From contig NW_019775565.1 of the NCBI RefSeq assembly GCF_001039355.2, positions 195,344 through 259,343 of the forward strand: a DNA stretch of 64,000 nucleotides, given 5' to 3'. The position numbers were made by a program, and so were the translations under genes. This document shows, piece by piece, positions 38,106 to 48,921 of this stretch (the stretch's first letter is position 1; each line of letters begins with the position of its first letter). The notes below the pieces were generated by a model, which was given only the letters and a program-made list of their open reading frames with translations, had not been told where the DNA came from and made no database searches. Source of the DNA: Lingula anatina (lineage: Eukaryota > Brachiopoda > Lingulata > Lingulida > Lingulidae).

Positions 38106-39630
38106 TGATCTCCCCCGCTAAAGCATTGTATAAAATCAATGTGTGATCACTCAACAGTCTAAATTGGGCCCTAGAGATTTTGAAGAAGATCTCATCACCA
38201 GGAGGTATGATTTTAGTTCGTGTGTAATGTGGTTATCACACAAATTTTTTTTTATTTGAAAACTTAAAGCAGAAACCAGTATATTGTATTACCAGCATTC
38301 ACGGTGTAAATAGATCGCATTGTTTTAAACCATGCTCACATAAATCTCGTGACTATCAATTAACACACGAGTTAAGTCAGGTTCCACTCCCTTCCACTCC
38401 TGAAAGCTGTGTGGTGTTAAAAGACAGCCTATGTTTACGTCTGTTTTATTACTTTCTGACATTTCGAAGACGATGATCAGACGATAGAAAGCTTCCAGCG
38501 GTGTGAGGTGAAAAAAAAACACATCAACCAATCAAGATCATGATCCCTTGATGGCCGTTTTGAATTACACGTGCTTGCAGGGGAGGTTCTTAATTGAAAG
38601 GCCGTCCGCGTAACGTATACGGGCACAAAATATTAGAAAACGCTGGTGAACTTTAACTAAGAGATTGAAAAAGCAGCAGCAAACAGGTGTGCAGGATTTA
38701 TATGGATGGTATTCGCAGGTCGGTAATCAGGGGTATGATTGCGACCGTGCATCTTTGTACCTCAGAGAACGAATTGGTTTAGTAAATAAGTTAATACAAC
38801 GAGGAGTTTGGGGGAAAGGGAGGGTTGAACGCACCTGGTTTTGACCACCTTTCAGCTCATAATAGACACCCTCTGCCATAGTAAATTTAATTTTTACCGC
38901 ATACAAACAAAAAGATCAAGGTATGTCTACACAAAAGGGTACGCTCAACCGACATTTTCAGATTTTGTTTCGACTTTTATAAATCTGATTCTGGCTTTCG
39001 ACTTACACTGAAAAGAACTTTGCATTGCAAGCAGACAAGTTACGCTGTAGACATCAGTTCTAATCAATAGAACTACACATATTAATTGTTTTGAAAATGA
39101 AGACAGAATGGGTTAGTCCCAGTGGGGAAGAAGCTGGTCAAACTGTGTATATTTACGTAATTAATATATTCAGAAATAATCATCTGTTAAGCGAGTTAGA
39201 TGATTTGATACCTTTTATTTTGCTACATTGAATCCAATGATTAATTCGCGCAGGACTAGTGCACTACGGCTGCCGAGGAAGAGTTTGTATCAAAATTGGG
39301 TGGTATGTGAGATATGAACACCGACTTTCAATTGCCCTACTTGACACAGTGTTCACGTTTACGCCGTCCGGGTATATAATCTACGCATCGTTTTCTTAAA
39401 TGAGGACGCATATTTTTTTGCTTAAGGGGGCATAATAAATGACAAATCGATATTGTGCAAAATTGGACACGGGAATCTGTGTCATAACTTGGGACGAATC
39501 GTCCAACGTTTTTCATCTTGACACTCCAAAAGTAGACCTCGCTTTCGGTTCGCTTTAGAGAAATCCGACACCACCAAATCGAGGTCGATTGCTATGTTTT
39601 AGGTATTATAGTCACGTGTTTTATGCAACC
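34550..39630. other. Intergenic region
   Basis: Holds (ATT)n at 38056-38105, a G+C-rich patch at about 35695-35770 and short AGATCGATCT palindromes near 37690 and 37855. A minus-strand frame at 36164-36405 (containing RPSEIGIKVTGHQTPGTSV) follows an acceptor-like CATACTCCAG and has coding-like composition, but I do not recognise it. No other gene seen. Confidence 0.45.
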
Positions 39631-39875
39631 ATGGCCGCGGAAAAGATTTGTCCACGTGCGCCGAAGAAAAGCAAATCCTTCATTCCTGCATGAATAAATG
39701 AATTAAAGTGGTTAACATTTGAAAACAGTAAAATGTTTTGTGTCGTCTGCCGGGCAGGAAAATGGATTTTCATGGCAGTAGTCTTACGCAACATAGGAAT
39801 TCCGTGCAGCAGCTCTCTACCTCTACCGTATTCAAAACGACATTCACTAATACGATGCGGAAAAAACAACATAAC
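39631..39875 (+). pseudogene. Decayed hAT/ZNF-type transposase N-terminus
   Basis: From ATG 39631 the frame reads MAAEKICPRAPKKSKSFIPA, then a stop, then NELKWLTFENSKMFCVVCRA in the same frame. After a shift comes GSSLTQHRNSVQQLSTSTVF. The order W-L...F...K-M-x-C-x2-C followed by S-x2-x-H-x2-S resembles the zinc-binding N-terminus of hAT-related and ZNF862-like proteins. At least one stop and one frameshift break it. No matching downstream transposase was found. Confidence 0.35.
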
Positions 39876-40390
39876 TGATAATTAACTTAATCATCCAACT
39901 GAGGACCATTTACTGCGTGATCAAGGAAGATACGCCCATACTAGTAAGCAAATTGGACTCACTAATGGAGCTACAAGAATGTAACGGAATGAAGATTGGG
40001 TCTGCACTTTACAAGCACCACATAACTGTAACACATACAGAAAACTTAATTTAAAAAAAGACCAACAAAAAGAGGACATTAAAAGCCTCAGTTTTAAAAA
40101 TGTGCCGGGCTGACTGTACACTGCACATAATCAGTATCACGGAGGACTCTCGTTACACTGGTCCCCTATAGCATTTGATAAAACAGGCTCTGAATAAATA
40201 AGTTTTATTTCCAAATGATCTGAAGGGAATATGTTGTTGCGAATGATAATGATAAACTGGTTAGTAAAGGGCGAGTTACAATAAATATTTATCTGTTTAT
40301 CAAAAACTATTGTATTATATGGTACTCATGGTACTAATGTACTAATGTATTATATGGTACTCATCTCTTTTCTTATTTAAACAAGTACTG

Positions 40391-40703
40391 TTGGCAAGAG
40401 TCACAAAACGTTTTCATATTGATGATATTTTGAACTGGTCTTATTTTGAAATTTCACAGGTTGAGAAAATGATTACATCTGCAGATATGGTCATAAGAAG
40501 GGATTTCAGTGAGAGGATGGAGGCAGCCAACTTCTTATTAGTGATAGCAGTTGAGAGTATACATTGTAGATATTGCCGTCTTCAAGAAGCTCCTGACAAA
40601 TCTTGTAGTGGTAATAGATGGAAAGCCCAAGGTGTATTTTGCAGAGGATAAAGATATTATTGATGGGAAAGCAGACACAATCACTTCTGCAATTTCTGAC
40701 TAA
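40391..40703 (+). pseudogene. Frameshifted coding remnant, unknown family
   Basis: One frame contains RFHIDDILNWSYFEISQVEK and continues through SADMVIRRDFSERMEAANFL. After a shift near 40570 a second frame reads VFKKLLTNLVVVIDGKPKVY and ends DTITSAISD before TAA at 40701. Both halves have protein-like composition, which suggests one broken gene of about 100 codons. The family is not recognised; a transposon-derived protein is possible. Confidence 0.3.
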
Positions 40704-41077
40704 CTTAGAAGATCCAATGTCTCTGCAAGGAAGTTATTGCTGGCTGGCCCCATTTTTCTGAATTTGATTATGTGCAAGCAGCACAGAATTTCCATGTTTT
40801 ATAGCAACGTAGAAAGTAACTTTATTTTAGACACATAACATGAAAGGGTTATTTAAGAAAATGGATTATAGACACTGACTTTCTTAGGTTCTCTGAACCT
40901 CTCATTTTTCTTATTTACAGATCATGAGGCCACTGGGAAGCTTATAATCCTGAATTACTTATTTACTAACTGGTAACCCCCCATAAATCACCACTTGGCT
41001 ATGCCAAACTTCCCTTTAAGGTAGACTGTACCTACCCTCTACCAGGGCCACAGGTTGATTTTTCACTAGATATTAAC

Positions 41078-41241
41078 TAAGGCTTCGTTCACATGGAAAG
41101 TCTATTTTCTAAAAATCTATTTCCTATTCGCGGTATCTTATGATCATGGTCTGTATTCAGGGCACAGACCGTGATCATAACACATACCGCGAATAGAAAA
41201 TAGAATTTAGAAAATAGACATTGCATCTGAATGAAGCCTTA
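41078..41241. mobile_element. MITE with long terminal inverted repeats (hairpin)
   Basis: A 164-bp near-perfect palindrome. It starts TAAGGCTTCGTTCACATG and ends CATCTGAATGAAGCCTTA. The arms pair for about 75 bp, through TCTATTTTCT, CTATTCGCGGTAT and TATGATCA, around a 5-10-bp loop (GTATTCAGGG) near 41157. The ends are compatible with a TA target duplication (TA|AGGCTTC...GAAGCCT|TA). No coding capacity. Confidence 0.88.
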
Positions 41242-43337
41242 GATCTAAGAAACGGATTAACAGATATGTCTCTGGTTAAATAGATGGCTAATCTCTGTAC
41301 TGTGACCCAGTGCTGAAATCTCAAGGATGATTATATGGCTGGTAATTGTTTGCATAACTACTCAGGTACTGTCATTTAGCAAGTCCCTGTCAAGTCCCCT
41401 TGGCAGTAATCAAGATAGTTAACTGCTCATCTGTTACAATAAAACAGCCCCTTAGCAAACAGACAAGACAAGGTAGATTGCGTAACAAGCGTTAATTACA
41501 TTGGCGCATAGCCCAGCACTAAACTCCTGCAGAGCAGGTACGTATACAATGCCATCTGCGCGCGGGCAGATTTAATTGTTCCCATCTGGCCAAACATCAC
41601 AGGGTCGCCTCAGCAAAAAATTTCCACAATAATAACTGCGGCCCCGGTTGAGGGTAGGCTGTACCATGAAATAAAGAAACCAAGTTATGAAAATGACATC
41701 TGTTTTGTCACGAGTTTTCTAATGATGTCAAGTGCAGCCTGCACAGTATTTATTTTGTGGTGTTTGTCAAAAATATATTCCCATTCCCGTTATCGTATTT
41801 GCATATTGCACTTTTTTGCTCACTGGCAAAGGCAGAAATAAAAGAATACAAATAAAAATGAGAGAAACACCGTTTTTGTAGGACCCCATTTTTTTTTCAA
41901 AGGACCCCATTGTTCAATTCCAGTGGGGTCCCAAGGGACTCAACTTATTAACTGCCTAGCGCAAACACTGTTGACACTTTCTGACAATTCTCCGAGTGAT
42001 TTTTTTACTAAATAATGTTTATTAATATGAATTCTTAACACAGGTCCGTTACGGAAGTATTTTATGGTAAACTGTGTTATTGTGACTTTCCATATACATA
42101 AATGTGCATTATTAAAAAGTTGAGGACAATTGGATGGACTGTCTTCGAAATTTAATTATATGCTGTTCAAAAAAACTTGAAAATTTGAGTCATAAAGAAT
42201 CTCAGCTGTGGTTCGAACTACAGTAGTTAATTTGGTAAAGACTCGTCTAATGTGCTTTATGTTTACACTTAAGGAGAGACTTGTTCCTTTTTTCTGCATA
42301 TTCTATCATTATGAAAGCTTTACTCTGCTCGTCGAGTCAGGTGAACTGAGTCAAAATAAGGTACATTGAATTGATAACTGTGCAAAAACAGCCCCAGGCT
42401 AACTTACGCTTCTTGAAACCCTATTGCTAAGTGTTCTGGTGGAAATAAATGAGTATTTAATGTAATGAACGCCCAGGTCGGTTTGTCCGGCTAGCGTCCC
42501 TTCAATTATACTCAGTCACTTCGCAGAATAAAACAGATGGAAAACGGTTTGCCACTAGCCGTATGCCTGCATCTATATGGTGTAAATGAACACAGAGCAA
42601 GCCACACTGGCAGGGGGTAGGGGTGGGGGTGGGGTTGGTATGGGGGCTGGGGGGCTGGCGGGGGGGNAAGATGATAAGAGTAAAACTGTGTTTAATACCC
42701 GATATCTGCGGCAGAAGATGAGACTTTAATGCTTTCCTGTACTCGATTTCGACACCAACACTTAGAACACGGTGGAATGTGGTTTTTCCTGAGTGGTGGC
42801 CGCCATTCGTAAAGTGCATGCAATGGGAACTGCTATTGTTTTGTTTTGTTTTTTGGTTGTCTTAAATGTTTCTTTAGTTAAACATGCACATGTACATAAA
42901 CGACATTAACATGTAGATACTTTTCCCCAATCCTAACACAGCCTAACACCTTAACTGTCGCTGGTATAAACGTATAGATAGAGATTTAAATGGTGAAAAA
43001 TATACCCCCATTGCTTCGAATTCGTCCACCAACAGTACTGGTACATGGCACGGACGGGTCCTGAGAATAATTTTTAAAAATGAGGAAATCCTATGTATAT
43101 TTGAGATGCATAATAGTAGAAGTCACTTTGTCCCTTTCGTGTTCATGGAATTAAAAGTTTTGTACATGTTAACATTTGTATTTGACAATTGATTTTGACT
43201 TCAGTTGTGTTCCATTTGGCCATTACAGACATTCATACCAAACAAAATAACATGTGGAATTTAATTTTTCAATTGACCACGCAATTATCAGAATACATTC
43301 GCTGAATCGAATCATTAAACCCAAAAATGTTAATAAT
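41242..43337. other. Intergenic region
   Basis: No gene recognised. A G-rich tract with an N sits at 42614-42667. The remainder is AT-rich unique sequence. Confidence 0.5.
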
Positions 43338-43359
43338 AAAAAAAAATAATAATAATATA

Positions 43360-43405
<46 letters not shown>

Positions 43406-43406
43406 G
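43338..43406. repeat. (TAA)n microsatellite
   Basis: An A-rich start, then about 15 uninterrupted TAA units ending at 43405. Confidence 0.95.
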
Positions 43407-43456
43407 ATCTCTGGCTCCCGATGCATGACCAGTGCTGTTAGAAGATGACGTCACGT

Positions 43457-43740
43457 ATCGTGACAGGAGGTTCCTTTGTGTTGTGACATAGAGGCCAGGA
43501 GAATGCGGTGAGCGTCTTCTCTACTGCAATATTACAATACCATATTGTGATAGGATGTTTATATGTGTTGTGACATAGAGGCCAGGAGAATGCAGTGAGT
43601 GTCTTCTCTACTGCAATATTACAATACCATATTGTGATAGGATGTTTATATGTGTTGTGACATAGAGGCCAGGAGAATGCGGTGAGTGTCTTCTCTACTG
43701 CAATATTACAATACCATATTGTGATAAGAGGTTCATACGT
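43457..43740. repeat. 87-bp tandem array (three copies plus a partial)
   Basis: GTGTTGTGACATAGAGGCCA occurs at 43478, 43565 and 43652, a period of 87 bp. Each unit includes AATATTACAATACCATATTG. A fourth copy begins near 43718 and breaks down. Copies 2 and 3 are nearly identical. Confidence 0.95.
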
Positions 43741-43858
43741 GCTGATCCTTGAATCTTCTCCACTATGTGATCCTATGTTTGAATGATAAATGTGTATTAT
43801 TCAATTACCATTGTGCTGACTGAGATTAAACAAAGTATGTAGCAGATCCTGCAGATCC

Positions 43859-43912
43859 TTCCGTTTCTGAAAAAAATCACACTTATATTCCCCTCTTGAC
43901 ATTAGAAATTTC
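43859..43912 (+). mobile_element. Dispersed repeat, copy 2 (fragment)
   Basis: CCGTTTCTGAAAAAAATCAC followed by TTATATTCCCCTCTTGACAT matches the core block of the element at 1697-2010 (minus strand) and at 44256. Only the core is clearly recognisable here. Confidence 0.6.
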
Positions 43913-44255
43913 TCAAAATTCTCACCGTCGCAATTGCTTCAATGGAAAACTCACCAGATTTTACACATTTGAACGTTTTTTAATGATTTACTCTTCTCAG
44001 GGCCTTACTTAAACGAAAACCGTGACGGTGTGGACCGCCCTTGATCCCACTGTGCTCTTTAACGTCATACGTGAAGCCAAACTCAATGTCTTGAAAAAAA
44101 TCTATCTATCAACGCTCCGTGTCGGCTTCCCAAACAAGGCGTTGTACACATTTTGTACCATGTTCGGGGACTGAAACGGTCCGGGCAGGATTATCAATAA
44201 AAGCGACCAAACTTGAACTGATTCAGTAGTTGTCTCGGTAAAGCACCGCGTCAGA

Positions 44256-44440
44256 CAGTGGCGGACCCCCTTTTCGGTTTCTGAAATAATAAATCATACC
44301 AATATCCCTCTCTTGAAATTAGAAATTTAACTAGCTGAATCATAGTTATAAACCATACTTAATAGCACCGTTTGACCTCCGAAACACACACAAAAAAAAA
44401 AAAAAAAAAAATTCGGGCCCGCACTGCACGCCAAGGGGAC
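44256..44440 (+). mobile_element. Dispersed repeat, copy 3 (CAGTGGCGGA-ended, with A tract)
   Basis: Begins CAGTGGCGGACCCCC and contains CGGTTTCTGAAATAATAAAT and ATATCCCTCTCTTGAAATTA. A region alignable to copy 1 follows (AGCTGA...AGCACCGTTTGACCTCC), then 20 or so A (44390-44410). It matches copy 1 over roughly 130 bp. The A run could be a SINE-type tail or a local homopolymer. Confidence 0.65.
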
Positions 44441-44680
44441 CTAGGCTCGGTTTTGTGAATGCTGTCATAGTGATGATAGTGGTGTTGTATTAATTGTACT
44501 ATATAACAATGCACCAGACCATAATACCCCCTATCATGATAACAATGTATGCACTAGGACAGAAATAAACTGAATTAAATTGACTGTTGCTGTGACTGTG
44601 GAAGGCAAATCCATGGCGTTTGTACCATTGTAAGTAAAGACGTATAGATGTAAAGTCATACCCTACTATAGACATCTTAC

Positions 44681-44921
44681 ATGAACATCTTTCCATAGTT
44701 CGCCTTGAGTCGTTCCGTCACAGTACAGTAGACTACAGACGCCGTAATGAGCAGTACGTACAGACATATCAGTGTAATTATTACTGTCAGCGTCTGGTGA
44801 TAGACACCGTTAATGTTATACCAAGTCAGGGTATACCACGGTAAACCGCATTTAAATCTTTTTGGGTCCTTAACCGTTCTCTCTGCGTCTGATCCCCATA
44901 TCTCTGTCCAGCTTGGTCTGT
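44681..44921 (-). CDS. Possible orphan exon with one membrane helix
   Basis: The minus strand has an acceptor-like GCAATTATAG (AG at 44922-44923) and a donor, TTCAT|GTAAGATG (GT at 44679-44680). The 241-bp frame between them encodes about 80 residues: an extracellular-like Trp/Cys stretch (KCGLPWYTLTWYNINGVYHQ) followed by a strong hydrophobic helix (TLTVIITLICLYVLLI) and a basic stretch. The order cysteine loop then helix recalls ECL2-TM5 of a GPCR, but TM5 Pro is absent and no partner exons were found. The upstream tract is G-rich, which weakens the acceptor. Confidence 0.3.
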
Positions 44922-44935
44922 CTATAATTGCAGTA

Positions 44936-45092
44936 TTCCATCGCCCCCCTCCCCCCCCCCACCCCTCCCCGCCCATCAGATTTACTCTGCTCTGATTTAC
45001 CAGCTCAGTTTCTCTCCCTTTCTCTCTCTCTCTCTCTCGAACACACGCTTGCACGAACAAACACACACGCACACAGAAACGCGCACACACAA
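44936..45092. repeat. C-rich, (CT)n and (CA)n simple repeats
   Basis: A C-rich run (44943-44972), then (CT)n (45008-45039), then an imperfect (CA)n with ACGC interruptions (45057-45091). Confidence 0.9.
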
Positions 45093-46872
45093 ACGCAAAT
45101 TTATAATTATAAATGAATGCATGCTTTCATAGCCATGCACCTTTACTACATCAGTAAATGGGCGGATTTTTTTTAGAAATATAGTTTCCGTATAGCTATC
45201 AGTATCCATCTACATTATTTATGCACAGCAATGTTTTTTTTTTTTTTTACCGACGATAACATTTATGCTCTTACTGTAAAGCTTTACTTCATGAAGACTC
45301 TATCTTTGACTTAAAATAAAAAAGACATGTCAATTAAAGACTAACTCCATGCTTATGTTGCCAGTATCTTCACAAATGCTGTGTACCTTACAATTTTTTC
45401 TGGTAGTGTCTGAAGTTTTAAGAATTGATTACTGTTATTAGAACCTTATCATCATACAACAGAGAAGCAGCATTTCCTGTGATCTACCGTACTTTTTCAT
45501 ATACATGTTAAGTACCTATAGAAGCTATATTTTGTAATAACAGTTCATATCAAGTTATTGTTTTTCATAAACAAGACGGTGTTAATACAAAATTAAGGAA
45601 AGCATGCTACATTGATCGCGCCACCCTGTATCCGTTTTCAAAATCTCTTCTGTACAAATCTTTCCTCAAATTAGCCATCGGAAAGTTTAAGGAATAATTT
45701 CCGACACCCAGATTTTCTGAATCTAACAACATTTCTCCTGTTTACATTTTTAATAGCCATTTGCTTTATATAAACAGTTAAAAACATTTTGCTTAAGTGA
45801 GATCAGACTACAAAACTTGGAAGAAGAGGCACCGCATTGAATACAGAGTAGCAGACATGATGGTTCTGGGAAAACACAGTAATCTCCAGCGTGCCTTCAA
45901 TAATTTAACAAACAAAGATTTAACATTCGTGGAAAATTGAGCAAACATGTGGAAAATAAAGAAGGAAATATAAGTCCGTCTCTCTGTATTCTCTCTGCTC
46001 AGTACATCACGATACCGGCGGCAGCTATGAGCAGTTGTTATCTCTTACCAACCATCTTCACGGCCGTTTTCCTCTGAGTTCTTATCGTCTTCTGTCGCGA
46101 GATTAACTCTGTCATCACCTGGTGCAGTGCAGCGGGACAGCACACGCTCAGGTAGCGGTAAGGGGGGGGGGGCATGGTGACAGTAGACGCTTCCACTCCT
46201 ATTTAGGCCTACAGACACCACTTGAAACTGGCCCTACAGTCAAAACTTTTGATTTCAAATTTTTGTACATAATGGCAAAGATGTTAACTGATGTTGCAGA
46301 GACCACTACAAACTATTTAAAGGCAGAGCCCGTATATAACAAAATAAAGCTAGTTGAGTGGTTGCTTTCAAGAATTCAACGTTATACTTTTATGTTGGAA
46401 TGAAATTATAAATTTCGTAAATGGAAAACACTGTTTCTCTATCTCTCCATTGCGCCAATACAATTTTAAAGCTGCAGGCGGCTGGCGTGAACACACGAGT
46501 TGTTTTCAATACTTGTTCAGTAAATAACTCTACTACAAATAAGTTAAAGTGGAGCTTCTATAGTAAATAGCTGTGGAACATAATATTGGAGGGGATGTAT
46601 GTTCTTTATTTGACTAAATGGTATAAAATATGGATATCTTCACCTGTGTTATGGTTTTTCTGTTCCCTAAGATATGTAAGATATGGTATCTGGAATGGAT
46701 AGCACTATTTAAAACAATATACATGTACAGCATGGGATCATTTGGTAACAGAAATACGTGGAATTGAAGGTGGGACAGTTCCTGACCGACAGTATATGTG
46801 GAAGTTATACCATATCTTACGGTATATGGTGAGGTAACGATTTGGTTGCTAGGCTACACATCAGATGACTCC
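45093..46872. other. Intergenic region with one coding-like stretch
   Basis: A frame at 45800-45940 contains RSDYKTWKKRHRIEYRVADM and continues to a stop. Its composition is protein-like, but I do not recognise it and no splice partners are visible. A G run lies at 46161-46171. Nothing else found. Confidence 0.4.
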
Positions 46873-46929
46873 GTCATACCAGATAATCCGGGATTCCATC
46901 AAATGTCATACCAGATAATCTGGGATTCA
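46873..46929. repeat. Short direct repeat (GTCATACCAGATAATC)
   Basis: GTCATACCAGATAATCCGGG (46873) and GTCATACCAGATAATCTGGG (46904) are 31 bp apart and together make two tandem copies. Confidence 0.9.
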
Positions 46930-47158
46930 TGTTCTAATTCCTGACACTTTGACGGCGCCTTCTTATAATATTTCGATAAAGAATGTCGTAATTAAGTCTG
47001 TCTGGGACTATGAGAAGACGCGTTTCCTCCTGTTTGACATTAATTATAAATTAAACGTAGAATATACAAGATACAATGAAGGAAGAATCTATCAAATGGT
47101 TGACATGAATAATGATAATTTAATATACTTATGTTACACCGCAGACCTCCAACAATAG
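46919..47158 (+). other. Coding-like frame just left of the P-like transposon
   Basis: An open frame of about 79 codons ends at TAG 47156-47158. It contains APSYNISIKNVVIKSVWDYE and TRYNEGRIYQMVDMNN. Codon composition looks protein-like and the frame stops 28 bp before the transposon's target duplication. No family recognised. It could be a host exon at the insertion locus or a chance frame. Confidence 0.3.
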
Positions 47159-47186
47159 CAATATGTCCGGACACCTTGGTAGATTT

Positions 47187-47228
47187 GTATCACTCTTGGA
47201 CCTAAATATAGAAGGACAAGTAACGCGG
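47187..47228 (+). repeat. Left end of P-like transposon: 8-bp target duplication and 34-bp TIR
   Basis: GTATCACT (47187-47194) is followed by a terminal inverted repeat that starts CTTGGACCTAAATATAG and ends AAGTAACGCGG at 47228. All 34 bases are matched in inverse orientation at 56003-56036. An additional 12-bp sequence, ATGTGCGTTCGG (47276-47287), recurs inverted near the right end (55974-55985), like the internal inverted repeats of Drosophila P elements. Confidence 0.92.
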
Positions 47229-47764
47229 AGAAAGATCAAAGGATAATCGGCTTAGCGCGAGCTCTTCGCGAAACGATGTGCGTTCGGATCACGTGACCTC
47301 CCTACAGGTAGCGAGCATATCGCGGCTGTTGATGACTTTTTGTGTCATTTGGACAGGTAGCTGGTTATAACGCGAGGCAAACGTTCGGGTGGATGAGTCA
47401 AGAAACTTATAGAGATAAAATGTAAGTACAATTTATTTTGCTATTTTGGATGCTAGATGAGAATTAGGTATGTTTGTTTATGGAGGAATTCAAAATGCCC
47501 AATATGGTGAAGGCAATCGTGTTTGTTGCCGTAAAATGAGTGTTTAAAATTGTACAACTGCGGTGTCGAATACTTGTCTTTAGCTATGATCCGATAGAAA
47601 AATATTTCTAGTCTCGAAATTTTACCTCTATGTAAAGAATTAGCCATAGATGCGGCAATAATTTAACCTCAAATCGTGTTTTGAATTGAAATGACGCAAT
47701 TCCTCTCCGATTTATTCGACTCGCCGACATCGTTTTAGGTCTGGTATTTTTTACGTACGGTTTA

Positions 47765-48428
47765 GATAAAGGTGGCATCAACACCGCTGTGTACTATATG
47801 TATAGGTTTATGTTACTTGCTTAAATGAGTCCGAATTATGGAATGATAGTTAATATTTTTAACTCTTAATATGGGCTCTCGTTGCAACATGGCACCACAC
47901 ATGCAATTGTGACACACCAAAACGCACCTGTGATCCTTTTAATATCCTTTTATCAAAGTTGACATTAACACTGCTCTAAAGTATATATATATTTACACAT
48001 TACCGGCTACAGTCAGCTCCGGTCTGAGAATGATAATTATTTTTTTTTTAACTCTCAATATGGGCTATCATTGCAATATGGCACCACACATGCAATTGTG
48101 ACACACAAAAACACACCTGTGGGCCTTTTAATATCTTTTTATCAAAGTTGACATTAACACTGCTCTAAAGTATATATATATTTACACATTACCGGCTACA
48201 GTCAGCTCCGGTCTGAGAATGATAATTATTATTTTTTTAACTCTCAATATGGGCTATCATTGCAATATGGCACCACACATGCAATTGTGACACACAAAAA
48301 CACACCTGTGGGCCTTTTAATATCTTTTTATCAAAGTTGACATTAACACTGCTCTAAAGTATATATATATTTACACATTACCAGCTTAAGTCTGCTTCAG
48401 TTTGAGAATGATAATTAATAGTTTTTCA
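47765..48428. repeat. 189-bp tandem array inside the transposase first intron
   Basis: Three full units start at 47862, 48051 and 48240, each opening ACTCTYAATATGGGCT. A degenerate partial unit precedes them from about 47765. Units 2 and 3 are almost identical while unit 1 is diverged. Each carries TTAACTCTCAATATGGGC and AAAGTATATATATATTTAC. The array lies between the probable 5' UTR exon and the first coding exon. Confidence 0.93.
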
Positions 48429-48921
48429 TTTTTAAATTGGAGTCCCTAAACAGCATAGAGACGACACACACCCTTGGTCTTTTAATTAAAGTGTATATGG
48501 GGACATGTACACGTGCAAAGTTCATGATTATATTTACTTGGGTAATGGTCATAAAAGTGGATCTTGATCACACTTGTGATAAGAGTCTCACCTCTATAAT
48601 TGCCTTGCTACATTGCATTATCTTGTTATCAGGTGCTTGAAATCTTTGAAATAATCCTGAGACATGCCTTTGGATAGCACCTACCTGGCTTTATCAAATC
48701 ATCAAAGGGCCTGACGGTTTAGTAACCTGGCTGATAATGATCTAGAAAGTCCATGCCTAACAAGGGAAGTAAATTGCACTAGAGGGAAAATCTACCTGAC
48801 AGGTAGAAACTTGAGATGCATTTGATAAGGCTTAGCTGTGGCTTAAATGTCCAAATAGAAGTAAAGTAGGCAATTGTCATTTATAGTAGTTTGTGATAGA
48901 AACATTCTTATTTTCTTCCAG

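Noticed and set aside
42200-42225. tRNA T-arm-like GGTTCGAACTACAG
   Set aside because: The stem does not pair properly and no acceptor stem or anticodon arm is present upstream.
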